Assembly (NCBI GenBank): GCA_965230065.1
Contig: OZ245942.1
Span: 6,572,001-6,636,000, forward strand
Source: G965230065 sp965230065
GTDB lineage: Bacteria > Bacteroidota > Bacteroidia > Cytophagales > Cyclobacteriaceae
Direction: 5' to 3'
DNA: 64,000 nt
Shown here: in pieces, positions 44,258 to 51,895 of the stretch
Layout of the letters: each line of letters begins with the position of its first letter
Position numbering within the stretch: the stretch's first letter is position 1
Made by a program: the position numbers and the translations under genes
Notes under the pieces: generated by a model
The model's database searches: none
Seen by the model: only the letters and a program-made list of their open reading frames with translations
Told to the model about the DNA's origin: nothing

Positions 44258-44448
44258 TGCGCTGGCCGGGATATTCAGCGTGCGTGCGTAAGCTCTGTGC
44301 GGGGAAGCATTGAATATTCCCGGCGGGGAACCGCTAGAGTTTTTTGGTTCTTTTTGGGGCAATGCGGGGCATCCCATGCCAAAAAGAACAGGGAAACAAT
44401 ACAAACAACTTGAAATAAAATTTCATTATTATCAAAAATGCCAAATAA
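44258..44448 (+). repeat. Family B repeat, copy 1 (left of msrC)
   Basis: About 190 bases that recur in the same orientation at 45538-45757, right of the msrC gene pair. The match is near-identical over long blocks, including the last 70 bases from about 44377. Copy 2 carries two small insertions. Confidence 0.85.
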
Positions 44449-44488
44449 AATTTTTTACATATTCTTGCTTTTTAGTATTATTCAATCC

Positions 44489-44537
44489 TTAGCCTGACAG
44501 CTATGGTGAGACACAAATCTTGGTTATGGCATTAACC
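44489..44537. repeat. Family D repeat, copy 2 (partial, inverted)
   Basis: TTAGCCTGACAGCTATGGTG reads opposite to copy 1 and includes only the end module, followed by ACACAAATCTTGG and CATTAACCC. Confidence 0.6.
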
Positions 44538-44614
44538 CTACTTAGTTTTAGCCGTATCTTCCTACTATATAACTGGCAATTTTCAAATATGATAAACTGT
44601 CCAAAATATTATTT

Positions 44615-45097
44615 ATGGCAGAACAAATTCTCATAGATGCCTCTTTAGGCAAACCCCAAAAGTACCAACAACTCATACCCCAAATCAATGCCCTCATTGA
44701 CAAGGATGTAAACGTAACTGCCAACCTTGCCAACATAGCAGCCGCCCTCAAGTACAGCATGGACTTTTTTTGGGTAGGGTTTTATTTGGTAGAAAATAAT
44801 GAGCTTATCCTTGGGCCATTTCAAGGCCCTGTGGCATGTACTCGTATTGGATATGGCAAAGGTGTTTGCGGAGCTGCCTGGCAGCAAAAAACAACATTGG
44901 TGGTAGAAGATGTTGAACAGTTTCCCGGCCATATCGCATGCAGTTCGGCTTCCAAATCTGAAATTGTAGTACCTGTGATAAAAAACGATAAAGTGGTGAT
45001 GGTGCTGGATGTGGACAGTGACCGATTGGCTGCTTTTGATGCTACAGACCAGCAATACCTGGAACAATTGGCTGGCATGATCGCTGATTTGTTATAA
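44615..45097 (+). CDS. msrC: Free methionine-(R)-sulfoxide reductase (GAF type)
   Basis: This enzyme reduces free L-methionine-(R)-sulfoxide with thioredoxin, repairing oxidised methionine. The 160-residue GAF domain keeps the three cysteines of the family, Cys75 (VACTRIGYG), Cys85 (GKGVCGAAW) and Cys109 (GHIACSSASKSEIV), offset by nine from E. coli fRMsr Cys84/94/118 and in the same spacing. The end DVDSDRLAAFDATDQQYLEQLA is also typical. It is followed after 30 bases by a small monooxygenase, and the pair is bracketed by direct copies of repeat family B, as if it were a mobile cassette. Confidence 0.92.
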   Translation: MAEQILIDASLGKPQKYQQLIPQINALIDKDVNVTANLANIAAALKYSMDFFWVGFYLVENNELILGPFQGPVACTRIGYGKGVCGAAWQQKTTLVVEDVEQFPGHIACSSASKSEIVVPVIKNDKVVMVLDVDSDRLAAFDATDQQYLEQLAGMIADLL

Positions 45098-45127
45098 ATT
45101 TCATCTTGTAAAAAAAATAACCATAAA

Positions 45128-45442
45128 ATGCCCAAATACGGACTTCACGGAAAATTAAATGCTACCCCAGGCAATGGTGATAAACTTGCTACTATATTGC
45201 TGGAAGCCTCAAAGCTTATTTCATCTGCAAAAGGTTGTCACCTCTATCTCATTGGTAAAGACAAAAATGAGCATGATGCTGTTTGGGTTACAGAAGTGTG
45301 GGACAGCAAAGAAGACCACGACCAATCATTAAAGAATGAAAACATAAGGGCATTAATTACCCAAGCCATGCCTTTGCTTGACGGACAACCGGAAAAGGGG
45401 CAGGAATTGGATATTCTAGGTGGATTTGGTATTAACAATTAA
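45128..45442 (+). CDS. Antibiotic-biosynthesis-monooxygenase (ABM) domain protein
   Basis: A 104-residue dimeric alpha-beta barrel protein. GLHGKLNATPGNGDKLATIL opens it and HDAVWVTEVWDSKEDHDQSL is the conserved ABM strand and helix; the family includes quinol monooxygenases like YgiN and haem-degrading enzymes. With msrC upstream (30-base gap, same strand), an oxidative-stress pairing is suggested but not proven. The protein could act on quinones. No haem-ligand pattern is clear. Confidence 0.82.
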   Translation: MPKYGLHGKLNATPGNGDKLATILLEASKLISSAKGCHLYLIGKDKNEHDAVWVTEVWDSKEDHDQSLKNENIRALITQAMPLLDGQPEKGQELDILGGFGINN

Positions 45443-45537
45443 TCAAGATGGTTAAGAGTATGTTTAAATTTTATACCGCAATATTTTACAATATTTGTAT
45501 TATTCTGATTTTCAATACCTTGAATCCATTTTTAAAT

Positions 45538-45757
45538 TGTGTGCTGGCCGGGATATTCAGCGGGCGTGCGTATGCCCTGTGCGGGGAAGCATGGGATGCC
45601 CCGCATTGAATATTCCCGGCGGGGAACCGCTAGAGTTTTTTGACGGTCGGCCGCTGCCGTTCTTTTTGGGGCAATGCGGGGCATCCCATGCCAAAAAGAA
45701 CAGAGAAACAATATAAACAACTTGAAATAAAATTTCATTATTATCAAAAATGCCAAA
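45538..45757 (+). repeat. Family B repeat, copy 2 (right of msrC)
   Basis: Same orientation as copy 1. It differs by two insertions, one of about 14 bases (around 45591-45604) that is the inverse of GGGGCATCCCATG found further on, and one of about 18 bases (around 45642-45659). Confidence 0.85.
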
Positions 45758-45773
45758 TATCATTTACTTTCCA

Positions 45774-45955
45774 AGCGTGGAATGCCCCGCATGAAAGAAC
45801 CCAGAGACGATGCAATGACGCGGGGCACTCCCCTACGTTTTAGCGGGGTCTGTTGCAAACGACCCCGCGTGAATAACCCCCGGAGATGAATACGCGGGGC
45901 GCTCCCCGAGTGGAACTCCACGTCGGATTCTCTCTCGAGTAACCCCGCTGGGACT
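45774..45955. repeat. Family C modular palindromes, copy 1
   Basis: Several GC-rich hairpins in a row. Shared modules are GGGGTCTGTTGCAAACGACC (45845-45864), a segment at 45901-45922 which recurs exactly inverted at 47522-47543, and a CTCTCGAGTAACCCCGCT module that recurs at 47584-47603 and, with changes, at 48592-48612. Confidence 0.75.
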
Positions 45956-46249
45956 GAAATTTTCGCAAATCGGTCAGACTGCTCTTGTGCTTCTGCCGAT
46001 AGCGGTCAGACCGATATACAGATTGATTTTAGATGCATCAGACACACCCGCTGAAGCCAAAACTGCTAACGGTGCGTATATATCCACTATTTGGCAAAGC
46101 GAAATGAGAAGGGATGCACAAAATATCAGGAAGGATTTTTAAAGTCATTGAGAGTACTTTTTCAGACCATCAGGGTGAAAAATAAAATCATCAAGATGGT
46201 TTTTTTAATGATTTAGATGGTTTTTGGGGTGCTTCATTACGAAATGGAC

Positions 46250-46279
46250 AAAAAAAACGTCCCGCCAAATGACGGGACG
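46250..46279 (-). terminator. Terminator of the HU-like gene
   Basis: On the minus strand CGTCCCG (46279-46273), loop, CGGGACG (46264-46258), then seven or more T (46257-46250). It lies about 77 bases beyond the HU-like stop codon and is a strong intrinsic terminator. Confidence 0.85.
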
Positions 46280-46356
46280 CTTTCAGATGAAAAAACTCAA
46301 AGCTACTCAACTCACGGATAACGCGGCTTTGATGGGAACCAGTTAAAAAAATACCT

Positions 46357-46740
46357 TTACGAAGCTTTTACATACTCCACATTCTTCAAGGCTTTTTGCA
46401 ATTCTTTGCCAGGGGCGAAAAGAAACTTATTGGATTTGATGCTTTTGGCACTTACCTCTTCCGGCTTTTCCACCCCTTCGCTGCTCACGCTGATGCGCAA
46501 AGAACCCAACTCCCCCAGGCGGATGATCTTGCCCTGACTGATATGCCGGGGCACCAACATAACTACCGATTCTAAAACGCCGATAACATCGGGCAGGCTC
46601 ATGGTAGATATTTCGGCAATTTCTTTGGCCAAATCACGCATACTGATTTCCCCGCTACTCCTGGCCGAAGCATAAAACTTTTTGGGTTGACTGGGTTTGC
46701 CCGGATTTCCCCGCTCTACAACTGAAAAAGATACTGGCAT
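46357..46740 (-). CDS. HU-family DNA-binding protein, Bacteroidota type
   Basis: A 127-residue protein of the HU-like fold. It opens MPVSFSVVERGNPGKPSQPK, the typical beginning of Bacteroidota HU-domain (HU-HIG/CCDC81-related) proteins, then has the helical dimer part (DLAKEIAEISTMSLPDVIGVLES) and the beta arms (KIIRLGELGSLRISVSSEG). Such proteins likely bend DNA and organise the nucleoid or bind specialised sites; many are found beside repeats. It is closely flanked by repeat families C and F and ends with a strong terminator. Confidence 0.85.
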   Translation of the reverse strand: MPVSFSVVERGNPGKPSQPKKFYASARSSGEISMRDLAKEIAEISTMSLPDVIGVLESVVMLVPRHISQGKIIRLGELGSLRISVSSEGVEKPEEVSAKSIKSNKFLFAPGKELQKALKNVEYVKAS

Positions 46741-46918
46741 AATACTGATATTAAAAAATTATACATTGATTAAAAATACTCAACAAAAATACTCTCCTAA
46801 TTTATCAAAACCATATAAAATACCCATGCCTTATTACAAGGGTTATGTTTTCATAATTTTGTGTAAATTGCAGGTATTAGATTTTATCTTTGGTAGGAAG
46901 GAATGGGATGGTTTTGGT

Positions 46919-47004
46919 TTGTTATAGAAACTATTTAGGATAAATGATCTATTGCAAATAAACACCCCTGGTAGGTTTATCCGTTTGTTGGCAATAACTT
47001 GAAA
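46919..47004 (+). repeat. Family F repeat, copy 1
   Basis: About 72 bases (core TAGAAACTATT, then CCTGGTAGGTTTATCCGTTT) align without gaps and at roughly 70% identity to 48696-48767. The repeat sits directly before the start of the 47009 gene. Confidence 0.6.
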
Positions 47005-47008
47005 TAAT

Positions 47009-47488
47009 ATGGAAGGTTATCTTAAAAGGTTTTTTGTTGGGCACTTACTGGCCCTCATCATGATTGCATGTGCCATCTTTTATTTTGGTATATCACAAGT
47101 ATTCCCGGTTCTCCTTTTTATCGGTTTCATTGAATGCTTATTTTATTATCTTGACACAAAATACCTTCCGAAAAGAAAGGCTGCATTAACCAATAAACTG
47201 ATTGATACTTTCCAGGCAGAACCTCTTTCGGAAGGAGTTTTGAAATTCAAATTAGATACCATTGATTTTTTCGTTAAGATCAAGATAGATTTCAAACAAG
47301 GGCTGCAACTGGCGAACATTGAAACAATCAAATTTCACATCCCAAGAACGCAAATCAATAAATTATCTTTAAAGGACAAACACAATTTATCGGAAGATAC
47401 AATCAACGAAGTGCAAACCTACTGTATTTATAAAACGGATGGTTCGGAACTGAGTCACGCTAAGGAAGCGTTAAGGAAACTTATTTAA
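47009..47488 (+). CDS. Membrane protein of unknown function
   Basis: A 159-residue protein with two helices at about residues 8-28 and 31-47, a short Lys/Arg-rich turn (KYLPKRKAAL), and a soluble alpha/beta C-terminal part (VLKFKLDTIDFFVKIKIDFKQ). I do not recognise a family. Its AT-rich DNA differs from the core genes. It lies between family F copy 1 and family C copy 2. Confidence 0.55.
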   Translation: MEGYLKRFFVGHLLALIMIACAIFYFGISQVFPVLLFIGFIECLFYYLDTKYLPKRKAALTNKLIDTFQAEPLSEGVLKFKLDTIDFFVKIKIDFKQGLQLANIETIKFHIPRTQINKLSLKDKHNLSEDTINEVQTYCIYKTDGSELSHAKEALRKLI

Positions 47489-47501
47489 TCAAGTCTTAGT
47501 G

Positions 47502-47612
47502 GGGTCTTTCAAACGACCCAGCGTGGAGTTCCACTCGGGGAGCACCCCTCGTGCCCCACGATAGGATGTAGTAAGGCCGGGTTCTCTGCGAGTAACCCCG
47601 CTAGGACGGAAG
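47502..47612. repeat. Family C modular palindromes, copy 2
   Basis: Contains GGGGTCTTTCAAACGACCCA, the inverted module at 47522-47543 and TCTGCGAGTAACCCCGCT, in an order different from copy 1. Confidence 0.7.
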
Positions 47613-47717
47613 AATTTTTATCATTTGAATGAGTAACCCTGTTGCCAATCGAGTAGGTGTATATGATTTAAAAATACGGGTTTAACTAATTGATATCTAT
47701 AAATATCATAGTACAAC

Positions 47718-48518
47718 ATGACTAAAAAAACACCAAATATTCTCTATAAATACCGTGACTGGACCAACATATATGAAAAGAGAACAATTACACACAGAGA
47801 ATTTTATCTAGCAAATCCAAAATCGTTCATTGACAAATATGACTGTAATATCCCTTTGGATTTTGAGTCATTAACTACAAAAAAAATACAGAAAAACTAT
47901 TTTGAAAAATCAAAAGAGATAAATCCAACATTCAAAAGAGGAGAACATAGAAAATTTGCAAAAAATTGGACAAAAAAAGGCTTAATGAAAGATATTAAGC
48001 GACTTAAACAAATTGAATCAGAGTATTTCGATAAATTTGATAAAATGACTGGAGTTTTGTCCCTAACTGCTAACCCTAAAATAATAGAGCTTTGGAAAGA
48101 GTATGCTGCAAATCACGAAGGTTTCTGTATTGGAATAAGTTCTCAATATGTTAGGGAAAACTTAGAAAAGTTTGGCTCTTGTGGCCCAGTAATTTACAAT
48201 AAAGATTTTCCTTCAATATCACCCTTAGGCGATGACAAAAGCAAACCCCCTTCATTTATTACTCAGGCTTATCATAAGTTAACTAAATGGGATTTCGAGG
48301 AAGAATATAGAGTATTTAAAATGAAAAATTATGAACTCCCTGATAACGAAAGAAAAATTTATATTGAACCAACAGCTATACCTGAAGTGATTCTTGGGGC
48401 CAATATGTCTGACGTTAATAAAAAGGAAGTAATAAATATTGTTAGCAAAGAACTTCCACATACTAAAATATTACAAGCTGAACTGGTTAACAGTGATATT
48501 ATCTTTCATGAAAAATAG
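47718..48518 (+). CDS. DUF2971 protein, possible defence or stress function
   Basis: A 266-residue soluble protein. LYKYRDWTNIYEKRTITHREFYLANPKSF is typical of DUF2971 (read as ILYKYR plus REFYLANPKSFIDKYDC), as is VLSLTANPKIIELWKEYAANHEGFCIGIS, the C/GFCIG segment resembling the conserved core of the family. The role of DUF2971 is unsettled; it often appears in variable islands. The gene is clearly AT-rich and flanked by family C copies at both sides, which suggests recent transfer. I see no partner gene for a defence system. Confidence 0.78.
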   Translation: MTKKTPNILYKYRDWTNIYEKRTITHREFYLANPKSFIDKYDCNIPLDFESLTTKKIQKNYFEKSKEINPTFKRGEHRKFAKNWTKKGLMKDIKRLKQIESEYFDKFDKMTGVLSLTANPKIIELWKEYAANHEGFCIGISSQYVRENLEKFGSCGPVIYNKDFPSISPLGDDKSKPPSFITQAYHKLTKWDFEEEYRVFKMKNYELPDNERKIYIEPTAIPEVILGANMSDVNKKEVINIVSKELPHTKILQAELVNSDIIFHEK

Positions 48519-48539
48519 TATTCCTCCGTTTTAGTGAGT

Positions 48540-48662
48540 TATCGTTACGAGACCCCATAAAAAAACCCGACAGAAGATAGTAACGCGGGGTTCTCTCTCG
48601 AGAAACCCCGCTTGGATGGGGATGTGTATCTAAGCAGTAGCTTCGGTACGAGACCCCACGCC
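48540..48662. repeat. Family C modular palindromes, copy 3
   Basis: Contains TACGAGACCCCA near 48546, GGGGTTCTCTCTCGAGAAACC near 48587 as a hairpin, and at 48640-48660 a 21-base segment that is the exact complement of 61835-61855, 13 kb away. Confidence 0.75.
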
Positions 48663-48695
48663 GCTTTGATAGAAAGCCATAAATTAGTATTGGGC

Positions 48696-48777
48696 TGCTG
48701 TAGAAACTATTCAGCATTATTCCTATATCGCATATAAATGTACCTGGTGGGTTTATTCATTTGTTACTTACATTGCT
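48696..48777 (+). repeat. Family F repeat, copy 2
   Basis: Same orientation as copy 1 (46919-47004): TAGAAACTATT, CCTGGTGGGTTTATTCATTT. The two copies enclose the 47009 gene and the DUF2971 gene. Confidence 0.6.
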
Positions 48778-48875
48778 GAACAGCTCCGAAACAAAATAGT
48801 GCAAGCTGACAAAATGAGGATGATTAAAGCAGAAAACAACACCACCGTTTTAGCAATTTCCCTGACGAGAAGCAG

Positions 48876-48883
48876 TACCTTTG
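48876..48883 (+). promoter_or_regulatory. -7 element before the antiporter gene
   Basis: TACCTTTG fits TAnnTTTG exactly, 28 bases before the start codon. No clear -33 box. Confidence 0.45.
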
Positions 48884-48911
48884 GGAAGCAGGATAACAGA
48901 GGAAAAAAAGC

Positions 48912-50381
48912 ATGAATTTAACAATTGAAAACATTCTATTAGTTGGTTCTATATTACTTCTTATAAGTATTATTGCAGGCAAGACTTCCTATAAATTTGG
49001 CGTTCCGACTTTACTGCTCTTTTTGGCAATTGGAATGTTGGCTGGTTCTGATGGTATCGGAGGTATCCGGTTTGATGATCCAAAACTTGCCCAATTCATC
49101 GGCATTGTATCGCTTAACTTTATCTTGTTTTCAGGCGGGCTTGATACCAATTGGAAAGCCGTTAAACCCATTCTTCGGGAAGGCATAGCACTATCGACCA
49201 TCGGTGTTTTATTAACAGCCGTTTCTCTTGGCACCTTTGTATGGCTTATTACCGACTTTACAATCTATGAGAGTTTGCTATTAGGTTCCATTGTATCTTC
49301 AACAGATGCAGCAGCTGTATTTTCAATTCTACGCTCAAAAAGCCTTGCCCTAAGAACCAACCTCAGGCCCACTTTAGAGTTGGAAAGCGGAAGTAACGAC
49401 CCAATGGCGTATGTGCTGACAATTGCGTTTTTAACTTTGGTAATCAACCAAGACCATAGTTTTATATCCATATTACCTTTGTTTTTACAACAAATGCTTC
49501 TGGGAGGTATTGCAGGTTTTGCTTTTGGCATACTCAGTAAGTACATCATTAACAAAATTAAACTTGACTTTGAAGGGCTTTACCCCGTTTTAGTTATCGC
49601 CCTGATGTTCATTACTTTTTCTGCCACCGGTTTTGTAGGTGGAAACGGATTTCTTGCCATTTACATTTGTGCGGTTTACCTGGGCAACCAAGACCTGATA
49701 CACAAAAAAACCATTTTAAAGATGTTTGATGGTTTGGCCTGGTTAATGCAAATTGTTCTCTTCCTCACTTTAGGCTTGCTTGTTTTTCCTACCCAAATCA
49801 TTCCATATATGGGCATTGGCCTTCTCATTTCTTTGTTCCTGATAGTTGTTGCCCGGCCGGTAAGTGTATTTCTCAGCCTGATATTTTTCAAAATGAAAAT
49901 GAGAAGAAGATTTTACATTTCGTGGGTTGGTTTGCGGGGTGCTGTTCCCATTGTGTTTGCCACTTATGCACTTTTGGCGGGAATTGACAAAGCAAGTATG
50001 ATTTTTAATATTGTGTTTTTTATTTCAGTTACATCCGTATTAATCCAGGGAACTACGCTTTCCATTGTTGCAAAATGGCTAAATGTTGCATTACCCGAAA
50101 AAGCAAAGGAATTAACCGCAACTGATATGCTATTGGCAGAAAACCCCAAAGCTGAAATGAAAGAAATTTTAATCACTTCAGACTATTTTGCAGTAGATAA
50201 GAAAATTGTGGAACTAGGCTTTCCAAAAAATGCGATAATAGCAATGATTAAAAGAGATGATAGCTACATCACCCCAAACGGTTCCACAAAAATTGAGGCA
50301 CAAGACTCACTAATTGTGCTAGCCGACAGGCCTAGCATTTTTGATGAGGTTTATAAAACACTTAAAATGCAAAAAACATAA
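48912..50381 (+). CDS. Potassium (or sodium)/proton antiporter, CvrA/NhaP2 type
   Basis: A 489-residue CPA1 antiporter. Twelve or so helices lie at residues 8-385, with LFLAIGMLAGSDGIGG as the family start, FSGGLDTNWK, SIVSSTDAAAVFSILRSK and ELESGSNDPMAYVLT (the ND dipeptide that binds the ion). The C-terminus (about 405-485) is a TrkA-C domain (ITSDYFAVDKKIVELGFPKNA), as in CvrA, which extrudes K+ in exchange for protons. Ion choice cannot be set from sequence alone. It follows family F copy 2 and has a good -7 element. Confidence 0.9.
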   Translation: MNLTIENILLVGSILLLISIIAGKTSYKFGVPTLLLFLAIGMLAGSDGIGGIRFDDPKLAQFIGIVSLNFILFSGGLDTNWKAVKPILREGIALSTIGVLLTAVSLGTFVWLITDFTIYESLLLGSIVSSTDAAAVFSILRSKSLALRTNLRPTLELESGSNDPMAYVLTIAFLTLVINQDHSFISILPLFLQQMLLGGIAGFAFGILSKYIINKIKLDFEGLYPVLVIALMFITFSATGFVGGNGFLAIYICAVYLGNQDLIHKKTILKMFDGLAWLMQIVLFLTLGLLVFPTQIIPYMGIGLLISLFLIVVARPVSVFLSLIFFKMKMRRRFYISWVGLRGAVPIVFATYALLAGIDKASMIFNIVFFISVTSVLIQGTTLSIVAKWLNVALPEKAKELTATDMLLAENPKAEMKEILITSDYFAVDKKIVELGFPKNAIIAMIKRDDSYITPNGSTKIEAQDSLIVLADRPSIFDEVYKTLKMQKT

Positions 50382-50468
50382 TGATAAACTTCATTTAAAA
50401 TATGGCAAAAAATAGAAAAGAGCCGAGTGAAAGAATGGAATTAGCTGAAAATCCATTAGTTTTATTGC

Positions 50469-51809
50469 ATGAAAAAAACCACTTTCTTTCTGGTCTTATC
50501 CTTATGCTGTTCCTGGACGTGTCTCATTGCCCAGTCATCAAAAAGCCATTCTTCATCTGATGCAACCGCCTATCGTACCTTCACCGAGGACGGGGCCTGG
50601 TGCTGGTTTTCCGATCCCCGTGCCATTCATTACCAAAACCAGCACAATCGTACCTACGCCGGTTGGATAGACAGCAAGGGCAACGTTACCGTAGGGTATT
50701 ACGACCATGATAATCAGGAAATAAAACAACACATTATCCATAATAAACTTGAGGTAGACGACCACAACAACCCCAGTTTGTTTTTTGACAATCAAGGAAA
50801 ACTCATGGTCTATTACACCCGGCATTCCCGCTCCTCTCCCATTTACCTCATGCGTGCCCAACAATCCGAAAGCATCGATGCCTGGGAACCCCGGCAGGCA
50901 CTGAATATCAACGATACAGTAAAATATGAAGGGCTTTTGAACACGTATACCTATACCAACATCTGCCAGCTATCGGCCGAAAACAACAAACTCTATTTGT
51001 TTTGGCGGGGCATGGACTTTAAACCCAACTTTTCTGTATCGGAAGACGGGGGAAAAACCTGGTCTACCGGAAAAATTCTTGTATTGCCCGATAGAATTTA
51101 TAAGAACCGCAGGCCCTATTTAAAAGTAACTTCCAACCACAAAGACAAAATATTTTTTGCCTTCACCGACGGGCATCCGAACAAAGAGCCGACCAACAGT
51201 ATCCATTTTATGTATTACTACAATGATGCTTTTTACACAGCCAAAGGTGAAAAAATACAGGATATAAACAACGCTCCGGTACAACTGGAAGCAGCTGATG
51301 TTGTGTATGACGCTACCCAAACCAACGAAAAAGCCTGGATATGGGATGTTGCCTTTGATAAAGACGAAAACCCGGTGCTGGTGTATGCCCGTTTCCCTAC
51401 CGATACTACCCATTTGTATTACTATGCCCGCTGGAACGGGCGCGCCTGGGAAAACCACAAAATTACCGATGCAGGCAGTTGGTTCCCAGAAACGCCCGAA
51501 GGCAAGAAAGAAACCGAAATGAACTATTCGGGTGGTATTGTACTAGACCATGAAAATCCCGAAGTTGTGTATTTGTCAAGGGAAGTAAACGGCACTTACG
51601 AAATAGAACGATGGGAAACTAAAGATGGGGGGAACAATTGGTCATCATACCCCATCACCCAAAACTCTGAACAGGACAATATCCGTCCTTTTGCCATAAG
51701 AAACGCACAGGAAGGCCATCCTTTGCAGGTATTGTGGATGAACTTTAGCAAATACATTCACTATACCGATTATGATGCTGCTATCAAAATGGATTTATTG
51801 AAAAAGTAA
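50469..51809 (+). CDS. Exported BNR-4 repeat protein
   Basis: A 446-residue protein with a signal peptide ending LIAQ. The beta-propeller carries GAWCWFSDPRAIHY near the start, typical of BNR_4 proteins, followed by repeated DxG-type blades (ISEDGGKTW-like VSEDGGKTWSTGKIL, later KDGGNNWSSYPI). Family members include polysaccharide lyases such as ulvan lyases and sialidase-like enzymes; activity here is undetermined. The amidohydrolase gene follows, probably transcribed together. It fits a set of glycan-related exported proteins with the GH5 gene. Confidence 0.82.
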   Translation: MKKTTFFLVLSLCCSWTCLIAQSSKSHSSSDATAYRTFTEDGAWCWFSDPRAIHYQNQHNRTYAGWIDSKGNVTVGYYDHDNQEIKQHIIHNKLEVDDHNNPSLFFDNQGKLMVYYTRHSRSSPIYLMRAQQSESIDAWEPRQALNINDTVKYEGLLNTYTYTNICQLSAENNKLYLFWRGMDFKPNFSVSEDGGKTWSTGKILVLPDRIYKNRRPYLKVTSNHKDKIFFAFTDGHPNKEPTNSIHFMYYYNDAFYTAKGEKIQDINNAPVQLEAADVVYDATQTNEKAWIWDVAFDKDENPVLVYARFPTDTTHLYYYARWNGRAWENHKITDAGSWFPETPEGKKETEMNYSGGIVLDHENPEVVYLSREVNGTYEIERWETKDGGNNWSSYPITQNSEQDNIRPFAIRNAQEGHPLQVLWMNFSKYIHYTDYDAAIKMDLLKK

Positions 51810-51840
51810 TTATGATGTTTAACAAGAAAATCATTGGAGA

Positions 51841-51857
51841 GCCGCTCAGTGAGCCGC
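51841..51857. repeat. Family E palindrome, copy 3
   Basis: GCCGCTC AGT GAGCCGC with one mismatch. It lies in the frame extension before the amidohydrolase signal peptide, which supports the downstream start. Confidence 0.6.
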
Positions 51858-51895
51858 CTTACTGTACACTAACCAGTAGAACATTTATATGGAAG

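Larger units (their letters stand above)
44068..44614. other. Intergenic region filled with repeats D and B
   Basis: These 547 bases contain no accepted gene. They hold family D copies at 44079-44199 and 44489-44537 and family B copy 1 at 44258-44448. The short frames at 44100-44291 and 44310-44492 are made of these repeats. Confidence 0.75.
45443..46356. other. Long intergenic region with repeats B and C
   Basis: Over 900 bases hold no gene I accept. Family B copy 2 (45538-45757) is followed by family C copy 1 (45774-45955). From about 45957 to 46141 one frame reads like protein (GQTALVLLPIAVRPIYRLIL, then AKTANGAYISTIWQSEMRRD) and ends with TAA, possibly the tail of a lost gene. The rest, to the terminator at 46250, is AT-rich with nothing I recognise. 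Confidence 0.6.
48519..48911. other. Intergenic region with repeats C and F
   Basis: These 393 bases hold family C copy 3 (48540-48662), family F copy 2 (48696-48777) and a promoter-like TACCTTTG (48876-48883). There is no gene. Confidence 0.7.

Noticed and set aside
44100..44492. Two short plus-strand frames
   Set aside because: They consist of repeat families D and B, which also occur elsewhere in other frames.
45495..45843. Overlapping short frames on both strands
   Set aside because: They are family B and C repeat sequence; the same translated words recur from copy 1.
47718..48518. DUF2971 gene as part of a phage-defence system
   Set aside because: No nuclease, ATPase, or other defence partner lies next to it; the neighbours are a small membrane gene and an antiporter.
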